A DNA stretch of 64,000 bases from the NCBI RefSeq assembly GCF_007748115.1, contig NZ_CP036289.1, forward strand, positions 2,170,001-2,234,000, written 5' to 3'. The notes below the pieces were generated by a model that had not been told where the DNA came from, ran no database searches, and was given only the letters and a program-made list of their open reading frames with translations. This DNA is from Bremerella volcania (GTDB taxonomy: Bacteria > Planctomycetota > Planctomycetia > Pirellulales > Pirellulaceae). Below are positions 17,805 through 26,228 of the stretch, piece after piece (the stretch's first letter is position 1; each line of letters begins with the position of its first letter). The translations under genes and the position numbers were made by a program.

Positions 17805-18854
17805 GTGCCCCAATCGAGCCTCACTTTGCCGTCCGATCAGCAAGAACAACGGATCCCGCTTTGGAGTACGCTCGTCGCTGGCATGATCGGCGTGGTCGCG
17901 ATTGTCGTGATGATCGCATTCAGTGGTAACGGTGACCCGACACCTCCAGCCGCCAACGTCAACGGCCCCGAGGACCTTTCGCGATACCTTCCCTTCGACG
18001 GCGAAAAAGCGTACCAGCATCTGAAAGATATTTGTGCCCTCGGGCCGCGAGTCAGCGGCAGTGCTGCGATGCAGAAGCAGCAGCAGATGATCGAGGATCA
18101 CCTGACCCAGCATGGGGCGACGGTGGTAAAGCAGTCGTGGGAAGTTCGCCATCCGGAAACAGGACAGCCGGTAACGCTGACCAATCTGTTTGGTCGCTTT
18201 CATCCCGAGCGTACCGAGCGGATCTTGCTTTGCTGCCACTACGATACCCGTCCTTACGCCGACGAAGATCCCGATAACCCCAAAGCTCCGTTTCTGGGGG
18301 CGAACGATGGAGCAAGCGGCGCCGCGGCACTGATGGAGTTGACTCGGCACCTGAGCCAGGTCGATACAAAGTACGGCATCGACGTGGTTTTTCTGGACGC
18401 GGAAGAGTTCATCTTCGATAAGGAACGCGATCCATTCTTTCTCGGTTCGACCTATCTTGCCCAGAGATATCGCAGCGCCGACATCGATTTTCGGTACAAG
18501 TGGGGCATCTTGCTCGACATGGTTGGGGACAAGGATCTGCAGATCTACCAGGAGCGCAACAGTCTGTCCTGGAAAGATACCCGGCCGTTGGTGATTGACG
18601 TCTGGCGTGTGGCGAACCGGCTGAATATTCCGGAATTCGTTCGCAGGCCACGACATACGATCAATGACGACCATGTCCCCTTGCACGATATTGGCGGGAT
18701 TCCGATCATCGATATTATCGATTTTGACTTCCCAAGTCCGGGCTATGGACCAAAATATTGGCATACGCAGCAGGACGTGCCTGAGAACTGCTCAGCCGCA
18801 TCGCTGGCCAAAGTTGGGAAAGTGGTGCTGACCTGGCTGCAAGAAGTCGAATAA
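17805..18854 (+). CDS. Membrane-anchored M28-family metalloprotein, glutaminyl-peptide cyclotransferase-like
   Basis: A 349-residue protein starting at GTG 17805. One transmembrane anchor lies at about residues 20-42 (WSTLVAGMIGVVAIVVMIAF); the rest is an exported M28 domain. Candidate zinc and catalytic residues are in LCCHYDTRPY (His), GANDGASG (Asp), FLDAEEF (Glu-Glu), DMVGDKD (Asp) and INDDHVPLHDIGG (His). The combination of single zinc-site spacing, FLDAEEF and the closing YWHTQQDVPENCSAASL matches glutaminyl cyclases, which convert N-terminal Gln to pyroglutamate. An aminopeptidase is the alternative. Confidence 0.85.
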   Translation: MPQSSLTLPSDQQEQRIPLWSTLVAGMIGVVAIVVMIAFSGNGDPTPPAANVNGPEDLSRYLPFDGEKAYQHLKDICALGPRVSGSAAMQKQQQMIEDHLTQHGATVVKQSWEVRHPETGQPVTLTNLFGRFHPERTERILLCCHYDTRPYADEDPDNPKAPFLGANDGASGAAALMELTRHLSQVDTKYGIDVVFLDAEEFIFDKERDPFFLGSTYLAQRYRSADIDFRYKWGILLDMVGDKDLQIYQERNSLSWKDTRPLVIDVWRVANRLNIPEFVRRPRHTINDDHVPLHDIGGIPIIDIIDFDFPSPGYGPKYWHTQQDVPENCSAASLAKVGKVVLTWLQEVE

Positions 18855-18888
18855 CCACGCCGTACTCGATTCGAGCGGATACTCGTAC

Positions 18889-19311
18889 ATGCTCTTCGCC
18901 ACATCACTTATTGCTTTCGTGTTGATCGTCGTTGCCTGGATGATGCATACGCAACATCAGCACACGATCAAGATGGTCGAGAAGCACACCGAATGGGACG
19001 ACCGCAAACGCGAGTTTCTGCTTTCGCAAGTGCGCCGGCGCACGAAGGTGACGCACACGATCGTGTTGATCGCGGTCGCCTTTCTGTTTAGCAATGTCGT
19101 GCCGGTGAATATCTTCTACGTTCTGTATTGGGCCTGCGTTTCGCTGCTGCTGTTGCGGATTGTGGTGCTGGCGGGGCTCGATGGCTTTGCGACCAAGAAC
19201 TACATTCTCGCGCTTCGCGATCAACGCATCGCCAGCCGTCGTGCTTTAGAAGAAGAAGTACGGCGGATGCGGGAAGAAAAAGCCCAGGCCGGCCCGCACA
19301 GCGAAGAATAG
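18889..19311 (+). CDS. Small membrane protein of unknown function
   Basis: A 140-residue protein with an N-terminal membrane helix (FATSLIAFVLIVVAWMM), a charged cytoplasmic segment (IKMVEKHTEWDDRKREFLL), two further hydrophobic helices between about 60 and 105, and a charged C-terminal coiled-coil tail (RRALEEEVRRMREEKAQ). No family is recognised. It begins 34 bp after the M28 gene on the same strand and probably belongs to the same transcript. Confidence 0.7.
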   Translation: MLFATSLIAFVLIVVAWMMHTQHQHTIKMVEKHTEWDDRKREFLLSQVRRRTKVTHTIVLIAVAFLFSNVVPVNIFYVLYWACVSLLLLRIVVLAGLDGFATKNYILALRDQRIASRRALEEEVRRMREEKAQAGPHSEE

Positions 19312-19429
19312 GCCGCGCGGGCAGCGGCATCGGGTGTGGAAAATATTTACGTGACACGTGAATATTTCAGTGGGACAATAGAGGCCTCATGCTCGTTGAT
19401 TTCCTATTCCTGCCTGGAGTTCCCCGCTC

Positions 19430-20617
19430 ATGCTATCTCGCTTGCTACTGCTCTCCCCCGCCCTGTTGCTTTGTGTTGGTTCTCTGGCGGCTGAAGAAGC
19501 CACGCAGCCGATGTTCGAGAAGACCCGTCTCACCGAAGAGTACTTCGCCGAAGGGGCATCCGTTGGCGATTTCAACAAAGATGGCAAGACCGACATCGTC
19601 TGTGGCCCCCATTGGTTCGCTGGCCCTGACTTCCAGACGAAGCACACGTTTTACGATGGCAAGGCATTTCCCAACGATCGCGGGTACTCCGATAACTTCT
19701 TTTCGTTCGTGAGCGATTTCAACGGCGACGGCTTCGACGACGTCCTTGTCGTGGGCCTGCCTGGCACGCCGGCCCATTGGTACGAGAATAGCCAGTCCGG
19801 CGACACTTGGAAGAAGCACTTCGCCTTCCCCGCGGTCGACAACGAAGCTCCGACGTTTCTCGATATCACCGGAGATGGCAAGCCGGAATTGATTTGTCAC
19901 TTCGAAGGCCAACTCGGCTATGCCAAACCCAGCGAAAAGGATCCGACCCAGCGCTGGGTGTGGACGCCCATTTCGGAGAAGCAAGGTTGGGGACGTTACC
20001 AGCACGGGCTCGGTGTGGGGGACGTCAACGGCGATGGCCGGCAAGACTTCCTGATGCCTGAAGGGTGGTGGGAACAGCCAGAAAACTGGGACGGTACCAC
20101 GCCTTGGAAGAAACATGCCTATCGTTTTGCCCCCGGCGGAGCTGGCATCCACGCGTACGACCTGGATGGCGATGGCGACAACGACGTGGTCACCAGCCTG
20201 CACGGGCACAAGTACGGCCTGGTATGGCACGAACAGACCAAAGGGGAGAACGGCGAGATTCAGTTCACTGAGCACGAGATCATGGGCACGCCAGACAAGT
20301 CGGTCAGCGACTTGGTCTTCAGCCAGCTGCATGCCGTGGAAATGGCCGACATGAACGGCGACGGACTCAAGGACATCGTCACCGGCAAATGCTACTGGGC
20401 CCACAACGGCCACGACCCCGGGGCAAAAGACCCCGCCGTGCTGGTGATCTTCCAGACGAATCGCTCGGACAAGGGAGAAGTAAGCTTCACACCGATCGTC
20501 CTCGACGACAACAGCGGCACCGGCCGGCAGATCACGCTTGATGACGTCAATGGCGACGAGAAGGTCGACATCGTCGCAGGCAACAAAAAGGGAACATTCG
20601 TTTTCAAGGCGAAGTAG
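19430..20617 (+). CDS. Secreted FG-GAP/VCBS-repeat beta-propeller protein
   Basis: A 395-residue exported protein with a signal peptide (MLSRLLLLSPALLLC, cleaved near LAAEE). At least seven calcium-binding FG-GAP units follow: GDFNKDGKTDIV, SDFNGDGFDDVL, LDITGDGKPELI, GDVNGDGRQDFL, YDLDGDGDNDVV, ADMNGDGLKDIV and DDVNGDEKVDIV. The D-x-N/D-x-D-G loops bind Ca2+ and the whole would fold as a seven-bladed propeller. Such proteins are abundant in Planctomycetes and are thought to act in adhesion or extracellular binding. No enzyme motif is visible. Confidence 0.88.
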   Translation: MLSRLLLLSPALLLCVGSLAAEEATQPMFEKTRLTEEYFAEGASVGDFNKDGKTDIVCGPHWFAGPDFQTKHTFYDGKAFPNDRGYSDNFFSFVSDFNGDGFDDVLVVGLPGTPAHWYENSQSGDTWKKHFAFPAVDNEAPTFLDITGDGKPELICHFEGQLGYAKPSEKDPTQRWVWTPISEKQGWGRYQHGLGVGDVNGDGRQDFLMPEGWWEQPENWDGTTPWKKHAYRFAPGGAGIHAYDLDGDGDNDVVTSLHGHKYGLVWHEQTKGENGEIQFTEHEIMGTPDKSVSDLVFSQLHAVEMADMNGDGLKDIVTGKCYWAHNGHDPGAKDPAVLVIFQTNRSDKGEVSFTPIVLDDNSGTGRQITLDDVNGDEKVDIVAGNKKGTFVFKAK

Positions 20618-20964
20618 TTCGCGAGCCTCTTTGCTCGATTGGAGTTTCGTTTCGTCCACTCAGGAAAGCACGCTGGTTGGCTGCCGGTTGCCAGCGTGTT
20701 TTGGTCATTTGCGCGTTCGTGTCAGACGAAGAATCAAGCAGCTGTGATGTGACGGCGTCGGTGGTGTAACTTATTATAAATTAAAGACTTGTGGTTGGTG
20801 TTGCGGCCGTCTTGAAGGGGTGCCGGAATTGACAATACCCAAGTCTAGGCCTATGTTTCAATAATAAATCCGGCACTTTTGTCGCGCTTCCCGCCCCAAT
20901 TTCCATTGGCCCCCTGGCCATTTCTTTCCCACCCCTTTCTCCCGCAAGCTTGGACACCCTACCC
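20618..20964. other. Intergenic region before the first DUF1559 gene
   Basis: About 350 bp with a terminator-like hairpin at 20665-20703 and an AT-rich stretch TTATTATAAATTAAAG near 20770-20785 that could serve as a -10 region for the DUF1559 gene. Nothing else was recognised. Confidence 0.45.
20665..20703 (+). terminator. Probable terminator of the FG-GAP gene
   Basis: GCACGCTGG and CCAGCGTGT form a stem of about 8-9 bp around a 14-nt loop, followed by TTTTGG. It is placed 50 bp after the stop codon. Confidence 0.6.
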
Positions 20965-22014
20965 ATGCCTATCGCTAAACGTACTGGCTTCACCTTGGTG
21001 GAGCTGTTGGTCGTGATCGCCATCATTGGCGTTCTGATTGCCCTTCTGCTGCCTGCAGTCCAGCAAGCCCGTGAAGCTGCCCGGCGGATGCAATGCACCA
21101 ATAACCAAAAGCAACTCGGCTTGGCCTTCCACAACTACCACGACACGTACAACACGTTGCCGGCGATGAATTATCGCGCTGGCAACGGGGCATCGATCTA
21201 CCAGGGCTATAGCGCCTTGGTTCGGATCTTACCGTTCATTGAGCAAGGGAATCTCTACGATCAGCTCAAAGTCTCGTCAGGAGACTTCTACGAGGCGTGG
21301 GGAGCCACTTCGAACCGAAGTGTTCGTCAAACGCGAGTCGAGGCATTTTTATGTCCCTCGGACATCGCGTTTCCCCAGATCCTTGGCACCGATTCATGGA
21401 AGGATGGTCCTGGCTGTAACTATGCGGTGAGCTATGGTTCGTCGAACCAATGGGCCAATCCCGATACGCAGAACGGAATGTTTCGTGGGCCGGTGAAAGT
21501 GGATTCCAGTGGGAATGAACTGGCTGCCCCGGAATTGGGATTTAATTCGGTGACTGACGGCTTGAGCAATACGCTCATGACCTCTGAGCATCTAACCGGC
21601 GACAACAATGACGACCAGTTGGCCAACGGAAACACTTCCGAACCGAGAATTGGTTCCGACGTACCCACCTGGCAATATCCCACCCAGGCCGATATCGATT
21701 CGTTCGGCGCGAACTGTGCCTCGCAAACAGCTCACAACGGAGAGAACGGCCAGCATTGGATGATGCCGGTGCCCACGCAAACGACCTTCAATACGATTGC
21801 CCCACCAAACTGGAAGTATCCCAACTGCCAGGAGAGCAGCAGCGGAATTGCGTCAGATCGTGATGGGGTTTACACAGCACGCAGTCGTCATCCGGGCGGT
21901 GTGTTGGTCACTCGGGGGGATGCTTCAGCCAGTTTCATTCCTGAAACGATTGACTTGAAAACGTGGCAGTACTTTGGCGGACGAGACGACGGCAACACCG
22001 TCCAACTGCCGTAG
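20965..22014 (+). CDS. DUF1559 protein with type IV pilin-like N-terminus (first of three)
   Basis: 349 residues from the ATG at 20965. The N-terminus is a class III prepilin leader and helix: RTGFTLVELLVVIAIIGVLI, with cleavage expected before Phe and methylation of that Phe by a prepilin peptidase. The following QQAREAARRMQC and the closing HPGGVLVTRGDASASFIPETIDL are hallmarks of DUF1559 (PF07596), a family greatly expanded in Planctomycetes. The role is not settled; a surface fibre or pseudopilus component is plausible. A stem-loop (22048-22079) and a small lipoprotein gene follow. Confidence 0.92.
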   Translation: MPIAKRTGFTLVELLVVIAIIGVLIALLLPAVQQAREAARRMQCTNNQKQLGLAFHNYHDTYNTLPAMNYRAGNGASIYQGYSALVRILPFIEQGNLYDQLKVSSGDFYEAWGATSNRSVRQTRVEAFLCPSDIAFPQILGTDSWKDGPGCNYAVSYGSSNQWANPDTQNGMFRGPVKVDSSGNELAAPELGFNSVTDGLSNTLMTSEHLTGDNNDDQLANGNTSEPRIGSDVPTWQYPTQADIDSFGANCASQTAHNGENGQHWMMPVPTQTTFNTIAPPNWKYPNCQESSSGIASDRDGVYTARSRHPGGVLVTRGDASASFIPETIDLKTWQYFGGRDDGNTVQLP

Positions 22015-22047
22015 TCGTGCCAAATAGCTCGACATGTTATTTCTCAA

Positions 22048-22079
22048 CAGTCCACTTTTCCGTTTGGTGAGGTGGACTG
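22048..22079 (+). terminator. Stem-loop between DUF1559 gene 1 and its lipoprotein gene
   Basis: CAGTCCAC (22048-22055) pairs with GTGGACTG (22072-22079) over a 16-nt loop. There is only a weak T-rich follow-up, so it may be a leaky terminator or a processing site rather than a full stop. A stem-loop occupies the same place in the other two DUF1559 units. Confidence 0.5.
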
Positions 22080-22139
22080 AGTTTCTTCACTTCTTTCATC
22101 CGCGGTCATCCTGTTGATTGCCGCACGGAGTTTTGTTTG

Positions 22140-22442
22140 ATGTTTTCTGGCTCACGATTGGTGGTGTTGGGGTTGGTTCTGTTTGCTATTGGTTGTGGTC
22201 CTGGAAGTACGCCGGTCCCTCCCGATACGCGTCCGGTCACCGAGTTGATTCGCCAAGATCTGCAAGGAATTGTCAGCTCTAATCAGCTCGGCAGCGAAAT
22301 GGTCTCGATCGATAAAAATCTGCAGAAACTGGCCGAGACAGAGCCAGATAAAGCGGCCGAGCTTCGCCAGGAATACGAAAAGCTCCAAAAGTCGTCAGGC
22401 AGCCCTGCCCGTCAGGCCAAGAGGATGATGGAGAAGCTATAA
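22140..22442 (+). CDS. Small lipoprotein downstream of DUF1559 gene 1
   Basis: 100 residues from ATG 22140, with GGAG about 10 bases upstream. The lipobox is in VLGLVLFAIGCGPG (lipidated Cys about 19). The mature part is an alpha-helical, charged segment (LIRQDLQGIVSSNQLGSEMV, then LQKLAETEPDKAAELRQEYEKL), probably coiled coil. It differs from the transthyretin-like lipoproteins paired with the other two DUF1559 genes. Function unknown. Confidence 0.75.
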   Translation: MFSGSRLVVLGLVLFAIGCGPGSTPVPPDTRPVTELIRQDLQGIVSSNQLGSEMVSIDKNLQKLAETEPDKAAELRQEYEKLQKSSGSPARQAKRMMEKL

Positions 22443-22720
22443 TCCCTTTTATTGGAACGGGTTAGTTAAATACACAGCGCCAAGCTCTTCTTTGTTAAAA
22501 AGATAAAAAATCAAAATTCAGCTTAGATTCTTGCCGCATTCTGTGGTCTTGGATAGGATGGCAAAACGGACATCGCTCTTCTAGTCTTAGGGCGATTGAT
22601 CGTCTATTGAACTCAAAGCCATCGGCATCAAGGTGCCATCGAGCGATCACCCCCTCCCTTTTTGCTGAACAACATCATCCCCCTTTCTTCCCTTCCGAAT
22701 CACCCCCACAGGAACTGAGT

Positions 22721-23758
22721 ATGCTGCCCTACTCGCCTGGCAAGCGTGGCTTCACGCTTGTCGAACTCTTGGTCGTTATTGCCATCATCGGCGTGTTGAT
22801 TGCCCTGTTGCTGCCTGCCGTACAGCAAGCCCGAGAAGCGGCCCGGCGAAGTCAGTGCACTAACCAACTTAAGCAACTGGGATTGGCGTTGCACAACCAT
22901 CACGATACTTATCAGCACTTTCCACGGCTCGCCGTTCTGGAAGGGCCTTACCATATCCGCGTTGGGGCCATGATTCCGCTGCTGCCGTTCATGGAGCAAA
23001 ACGCGCTTGCGGAGCAGATCAAGAACTACGACACGTCGGTCTGGAGCAGTCCCCCTTCCCCATGGGATACGTCCTTTTCTCCTTGGAAACAACGCATTGA
23101 TACGTTGCTTTGTCCGTCAGACACGGGGGCAGATAAGACCTACCGTGCTGACCGTCCCGTGGCGCCTAGTAGCTACCGGTTCTCGATCGGTGACTCGTAT
23201 CTCGATGCCTACAACCCTCAGGATAACAAAACGAATTACCGAGGTATCTTCAGTGCGAAGCTCGATCAGAAGTTTCGTGACATCACGGATGGGACGAGCA
23301 ATACCATCATGATGGCTGAACGCCTGACCGATTTCCAAACACCGTTCATCAATCAGACCCACGCAAACAGCATATCTTTGAGCGACCCCAGCACATGTTG
23401 GGATGCAGTTTCGACGACCAAACGCGATCAGTTTTCCAGTGGGGCGAACCCTGCTGCAAGCCAGCGTTGGAATGATGGGCAAGCTTGCTTTACGGGCTTC
23501 AATACCGTGATTGCTCCGAATGGTCCTTCCTGCTGGGACAGCACCAACGAGAATGCAGACCGCGCTATAACGACGGTTTCCAGTAATCATCCCGGGGGCA
23601 TTTGTGCGGTACTGGCAGATGCCTCGGTTCGATTCATTCCCGAGACCATTGATACCGGCGACATGACCCAAGCGCAGCCAACTTCAGGACAAAGTCCCTA
23701 TGGTGTTTGGGGTGCGCTGGGTAGCAAGAGCGGTGGCGAGACCAAGCCGCTTCCATAA
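22721..23758 (+). CDS. DUF1559 protein with type IV pilin-like N-terminus (second of three)
   Basis: 345 residues from ATG 22721, which has AGGAAC at -13 to -8; a longer frame from 22607 lacks this. The prepilin motif is KRGFTLVELLVVIAIIGVLI, then the QQAREAARRSQC segment. The family end motif is HPGGICAVLADASVRFIPET. Residues 40-330 hold the DUF1559 globular domain with DGTSNTIMMAERL in the middle. It is one of three copies in 8 kb whose first 50 residues are nearly identical while the rest differ. A strong hairpin and a lipoprotein gene follow. Confidence 0.92.
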   Translation: MLPYSPGKRGFTLVELLVVIAIIGVLIALLLPAVQQAREAARRSQCTNQLKQLGLALHNHHDTYQHFPRLAVLEGPYHIRVGAMIPLLPFMEQNALAEQIKNYDTSVWSSPPSPWDTSFSPWKQRIDTLLCPSDTGADKTYRADRPVAPSSYRFSIGDSYLDAYNPQDNKTNYRGIFSAKLDQKFRDITDGTSNTIMMAERLTDFQTPFINQTHANSISLSDPSTCWDAVSTTKRDQFSSGANPAASQRWNDGQACFTGFNTVIAPNGPSCWDSTNENADRAITTVSSNHPGGICAVLADASVRFIPETIDTGDMTQAQPTSGQSPYGVWGALGSKSGGETKPLP

Positions 23759-23796
23759 CTTGTCGCTACTGAAATTTGTCTATGTTTCTATCGAAT

Positions 23797-23828
23797 ATTG
23801 CCGGAAGAAACTCTGCTCTTCCGGCAAT
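23797..23828 (+). promoter_or_regulatory. 12-bp stem-loop between DUF1559 gene 2 and its lipoprotein gene
   Basis: ATTGCCGGAAGA (23797-23808) and TCTTCCGGCAAT (23817-23828) pair perfectly around an 8-nt loop. No T-tract follows and the lipoprotein start is 24 bp downstream, so a simple terminator is unlikely. mRNA processing or stability control of the upstream message is more plausible. Confidence 0.6.
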
Positions 23829-23852
23829 GCCAATATTCTTGGGGAGTGAACT

Positions 23853-24317
23853 ATGCGTCTTGCTATGCCGCTTCTGTGTTGTTTGTGTGTGATCGGATTG
23901 ATCGGTTGCTTGACTGGATGCGGCGAATCGACGCCCTCGCTAAATCCAGGTGTTGATGTTTACAAGACCCAAGTCAAAGTGGTTCAGGATGGACAGCCGG
24001 TGGAGGGCGCCAAAGTGGCGTTCAGTGCCAAAGGTCAGCAGCGCGGTGCCTCGGGGATTACCAATGCCGACGGCATTGCTCAGCTAACGACTTTTGATCT
24101 GAATGATGGGGCCGTTGCTGGCGAACATATGGTCAAGATCAGCAAAGAAGAAGTGCAAGTTCTGAAAGAAGCGGACCCAGATGATCCCCTTTCCGTTGGG
24201 CAAACGAAGGTCGTGCAACATTTGCCAGTGAAGTACAGCCGATTTAATACTTCCGGGCTTTCGGCTACGGTCACGTCTACCGAGGCAGGAAACACGTTCG
24301 AGTTTGAAATCAAGTAG
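23853..24317 (+). CDS. Transthyretin-like/carboxypeptidase-regulatory-fold lipoprotein
   Basis: 154 residues, ATG 23853 with GGGGAGT upstream. A lipoprotein signal is visible (LLCCLCVIGLIGCLTGC); the lipidated cysteine is probably in LTGC. The mature domain is a small beta-sandwich with the pattern VKVVQDGQPVEGAKVAFSA, ASGITNADGIAQLTTF and AGEHMVKISKEEV, the transthyretin-like fold seen in many planctomycetal lipoproteins. It follows the DUF1559 gene after a stem-loop and is probably its transcriptional partner. Confidence 0.82.
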   Translation: MRLAMPLLCCLCVIGLIGCLTGCGESTPSLNPGVDVYKTQVKVVQDGQPVEGAKVAFSAKGQQRGASGITNADGIAQLTTFDLNDGAVAGEHMVKISKEEVQVLKEADPDDPLSVGQTKVVQHLPVKYSRFNTSGLSATVTSTEAGNTFEFEIK

Positions 24318-24328
24318 CGAGGTTTGCG

Positions 24329-25453
24329 TTACTCGTAGAACCACTCGATCGGCAAACGTTGGATATTGGTGACCGCCAGGCCGTTGTTCTCTTGGCGGTC
24401 GCCGGCGCAGTAGGCCATCACGGCATGGTCGTCAATGAAATCCAACGCGATATAACAGTACCAGCCGGTCGGCTTGTCTTCCAACGTTTTGACATGCTTC
24501 CATGTCTTGCCGTCGTCCTGGGAGATGGCCGACTTGAGCGGCGTTCTTTTGCCGCGAAGCGAAGCATCGATGCGGGAGTGATCGTTCCAGATCAACAGCA
24601 GATCTCCCGTCGATGGAATGCGTTCGATCGTTGCCGGCGATAGTGGAGACTGCATGTTCGAAGGCTGTAGCTGCGACCAGGTTTCTCCTTCGTCGTCGCT
24701 CAAGGAAACGAACTGGCTGCCGGCATCGGTGCGGCACCACATCAGCAGACGCCCATCGGTTAGTTGGACGACGCCTGGCTCCTGAGTCATTACATCGCGG
24801 CCATTACGCTTGGGAGGCCGCGCCGCGGCGGCGCTTCGGGTCCAAGTCTTTCCGGCGTCATCAGAGTAGTAAACGAGCATCGCCGCGGCGTTGTTCCGTT
24901 TGGGCATCCCAGGCCCGACATGCTGCGCGACGGGGGCGATGAGCCGACCGCTCTTAAGCCGCAAGACGCGATCGTTGTTCAGGACGTAATAGCCGATCTC
25001 TTGATCAGGGATGACGCTGATCGCTTCTCCCCATGTCTTACCTTCGTCGGTGCTGATGCGCATCTGCGGGCGGCAATCGTCGTGGGCATTCTTACGCAAA
25101 TAGAAAAGTGCCAACCGGCCGTCGGCAAGTCTCAGTAACGATACCGACATCACGTTGAGGCCCCCTTCGTTGGGGACAACGATCTTGTCCTCCTTTGACC
25201 AGATCGCTCCTCCGTCGTGAGAAATGCGGCTGGCCAGGTGCGCCTTGGCATGATCCCCGTCGCCTCCCACGAAGTGCGTATAGATCAACAGGACGTCGCC
25301 GTTTTTGAGCTGAACGACGTCCCCTTCACTGTTCCGCGGATTACCAGGCATAGGTGGCAAGACAACCTGGGATTTGGGGGTCTCCGCTTGCGACGCGGAT
25401 GAGAACATTACGATGGCAATCAGCGCCGAGGCGACGATAAACAAGCGACTCAT
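24329..25453 (-). CDS. Secreted sialidase/neuraminidase-like propeller protein
   Basis: About 374 residues from ATG 25453 (GAG seven bases upstream). ATG 25459 and TTG 25483 are alternatives. The signal peptide is MSRLFIVASALIAIVMF, cleaved near SQAE. Five Asp-box-like repeats are visible: ISHDGGAIW, ISTDEGKTW, YSDDAGKTW, LSDDEGETW and ISQDDGKTW. That is the six-bladed BNR/sialidase fold. An Arg near the N-terminus (NPRNSEGDVV) could belong to the arginine triad. It may be an exo-alpha-sialidase or a related glycan-active enzyme; specificity is open. Confidence 0.85.
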   Translation of the reverse strand: MSRLFIVASALIAIVMFSSASQAETPKSQVVLPPMPGNPRNSEGDVVQLKNGDVLLIYTHFVGGDGDHAKAHLASRISHDGGAIWSKEDKIVVPNEGGLNVMSVSLLRLADGRLALFYLRKNAHDDCRPQMRISTDEGKTWGEAISVIPDQEIGYYVLNNDRVLRLKSGRLIAPVAQHVGPGMPKRNNAAAMLVYYSDDAGKTWTRSAAAARPPKRNGRDVMTQEPGVVQLTDGRLLMWCRTDAGSQFVSLSDDEGETWSQLQPSNMQSPLSPATIERIPSTGDLLLIWNDHSRIDASLRGKRTPLKSAISQDDGKTWKHVKTLEDKPTGWYCYIALDFIDDHAVMAYCAGDRQENNGLAVTNIQRLPIEWFYE

Positions 25454-25572
25454 GAGCATTCTCGAGCAAGGTAGGCGTATCAAGGTGGGGCTTGAGAATC
25501 TATCTTAACACCTGACGTTTCCCGGGCAAATAACGAACCCGCAAGGGATTCCAAGCATTTTTTTCGATCGTT

Positions 25573-25599
25573 TGTCACACCTCGGGGAAACTGCTCGTC
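25573..25599 (+). promoter_or_regulatory. Predicted ECF41 sigma factor promoter
   Basis: TGTCACA (25573-25579) and CGTC (25596-25599) are separated by 16 bp. These are the -35 and -10 elements reported for ECF41-type sigma factors. The site lies about 57 bp before the CMD-like gene, the first gene of a pair that ends in an ECF41 sigma gene, so it predicts autoregulation. Confidence 0.75.
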
Positions 25600-25655
25600 T
25601 GGTTAGGTGACAGGAGACAACTTATCCCAACGACCAGGTAACCGAGGAGACGATC

Positions 25656-26168
25656 ATGGATGCCCAAGAGGCAAGAGCGAGCCTGGAGCAGTTCGCTCAG
25701 CACTACGATTACGATAACGGCTACATCGTTCAACTTCTGGAGGACTCTCCGGAAGCATTTCAGGCCTTCGCGGCCGCCCAGGCCATGCCGAACATCCATA
25801 AGGCGTTGCCGTTGGATGCGTTTTTCGTCGCCAAGACTGCCGTGATGAAAACGGAAGACTGTGGCCCGTGCCTGAACCTGAGTCTGAAGATGGGGGTCGA
25901 GCAAGGCATCGATCGCGAACTGCTCAAGATCGCCGTGAAGGATCCGCAGTCACTGCCGCAGAAACTCCGTGACGTTCACGATCATGTGGTGGCCGTGATT
26001 CGTAACGAAAACGATGACGCCGATCGCATGGAGCGAATCCGGAATCACTACGGCATCGAGGCCTTCGCCGAACTGGCCGTGGTGATCGTCGGGTGTCGCA
26101 TCTATCCGACGCTGAAACGAGCCATGGGGATGGCCAATCACTGTGAACTTGCGAAACTAGATTTCTAG
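25656..26168 (+). CDS. Carboxymuconolactone decarboxylase/AhpD-like protein
   Basis: 170 residues, ATG 25656 with GAGGAG upstream. An all-helical protein with a CxxC pair (Cys69-Gly-Pro-Cys72) inside KTEDCGPCLNLSLKMGVEQGI, preceded by an acidic residue, the redox motif of the CMD/AhpD family. The C-terminal AVVIVGCRIYPTLKRAMGMA is helical. CMD genes are the commonest partners of ECF41 sigma factors, which are said to sit beside carboxymuconolactone decarboxylases, oxidoreductases or epimerases. That fits the next gene, 60 bp downstream. Likely substrate: an organic peroxide or quinone-like compound, unproven. Confidence 0.8.
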   Translation: MDAQEARASLEQFAQHYDYDNGYIVQLLEDSPEAFQAFAAAQAMPNIHKALPLDAFFVAKTAVMKTEDCGPCLNLSLKMGVEQGIDRELLKIAVKDPQSLPQKLRDVHDHVVAVIRNENDDADRMERIRNHYGIEAFAELAVVIVGCRIYPTLKRAMGMANHCELAKLDF

Positions 26169-26228
26169 GGTTTCGTCGTCTGTTGGTGACAGGACAAACG
26201 CCCTTCCGCGCTTTGAGGAATCGACGTG

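Noticed and set aside
19445-20659. A 404-codon frame opposite the FG-GAP gene
   Set aside because: The FG-GAP protein on the other strand is convincing; this frame is its shadow.
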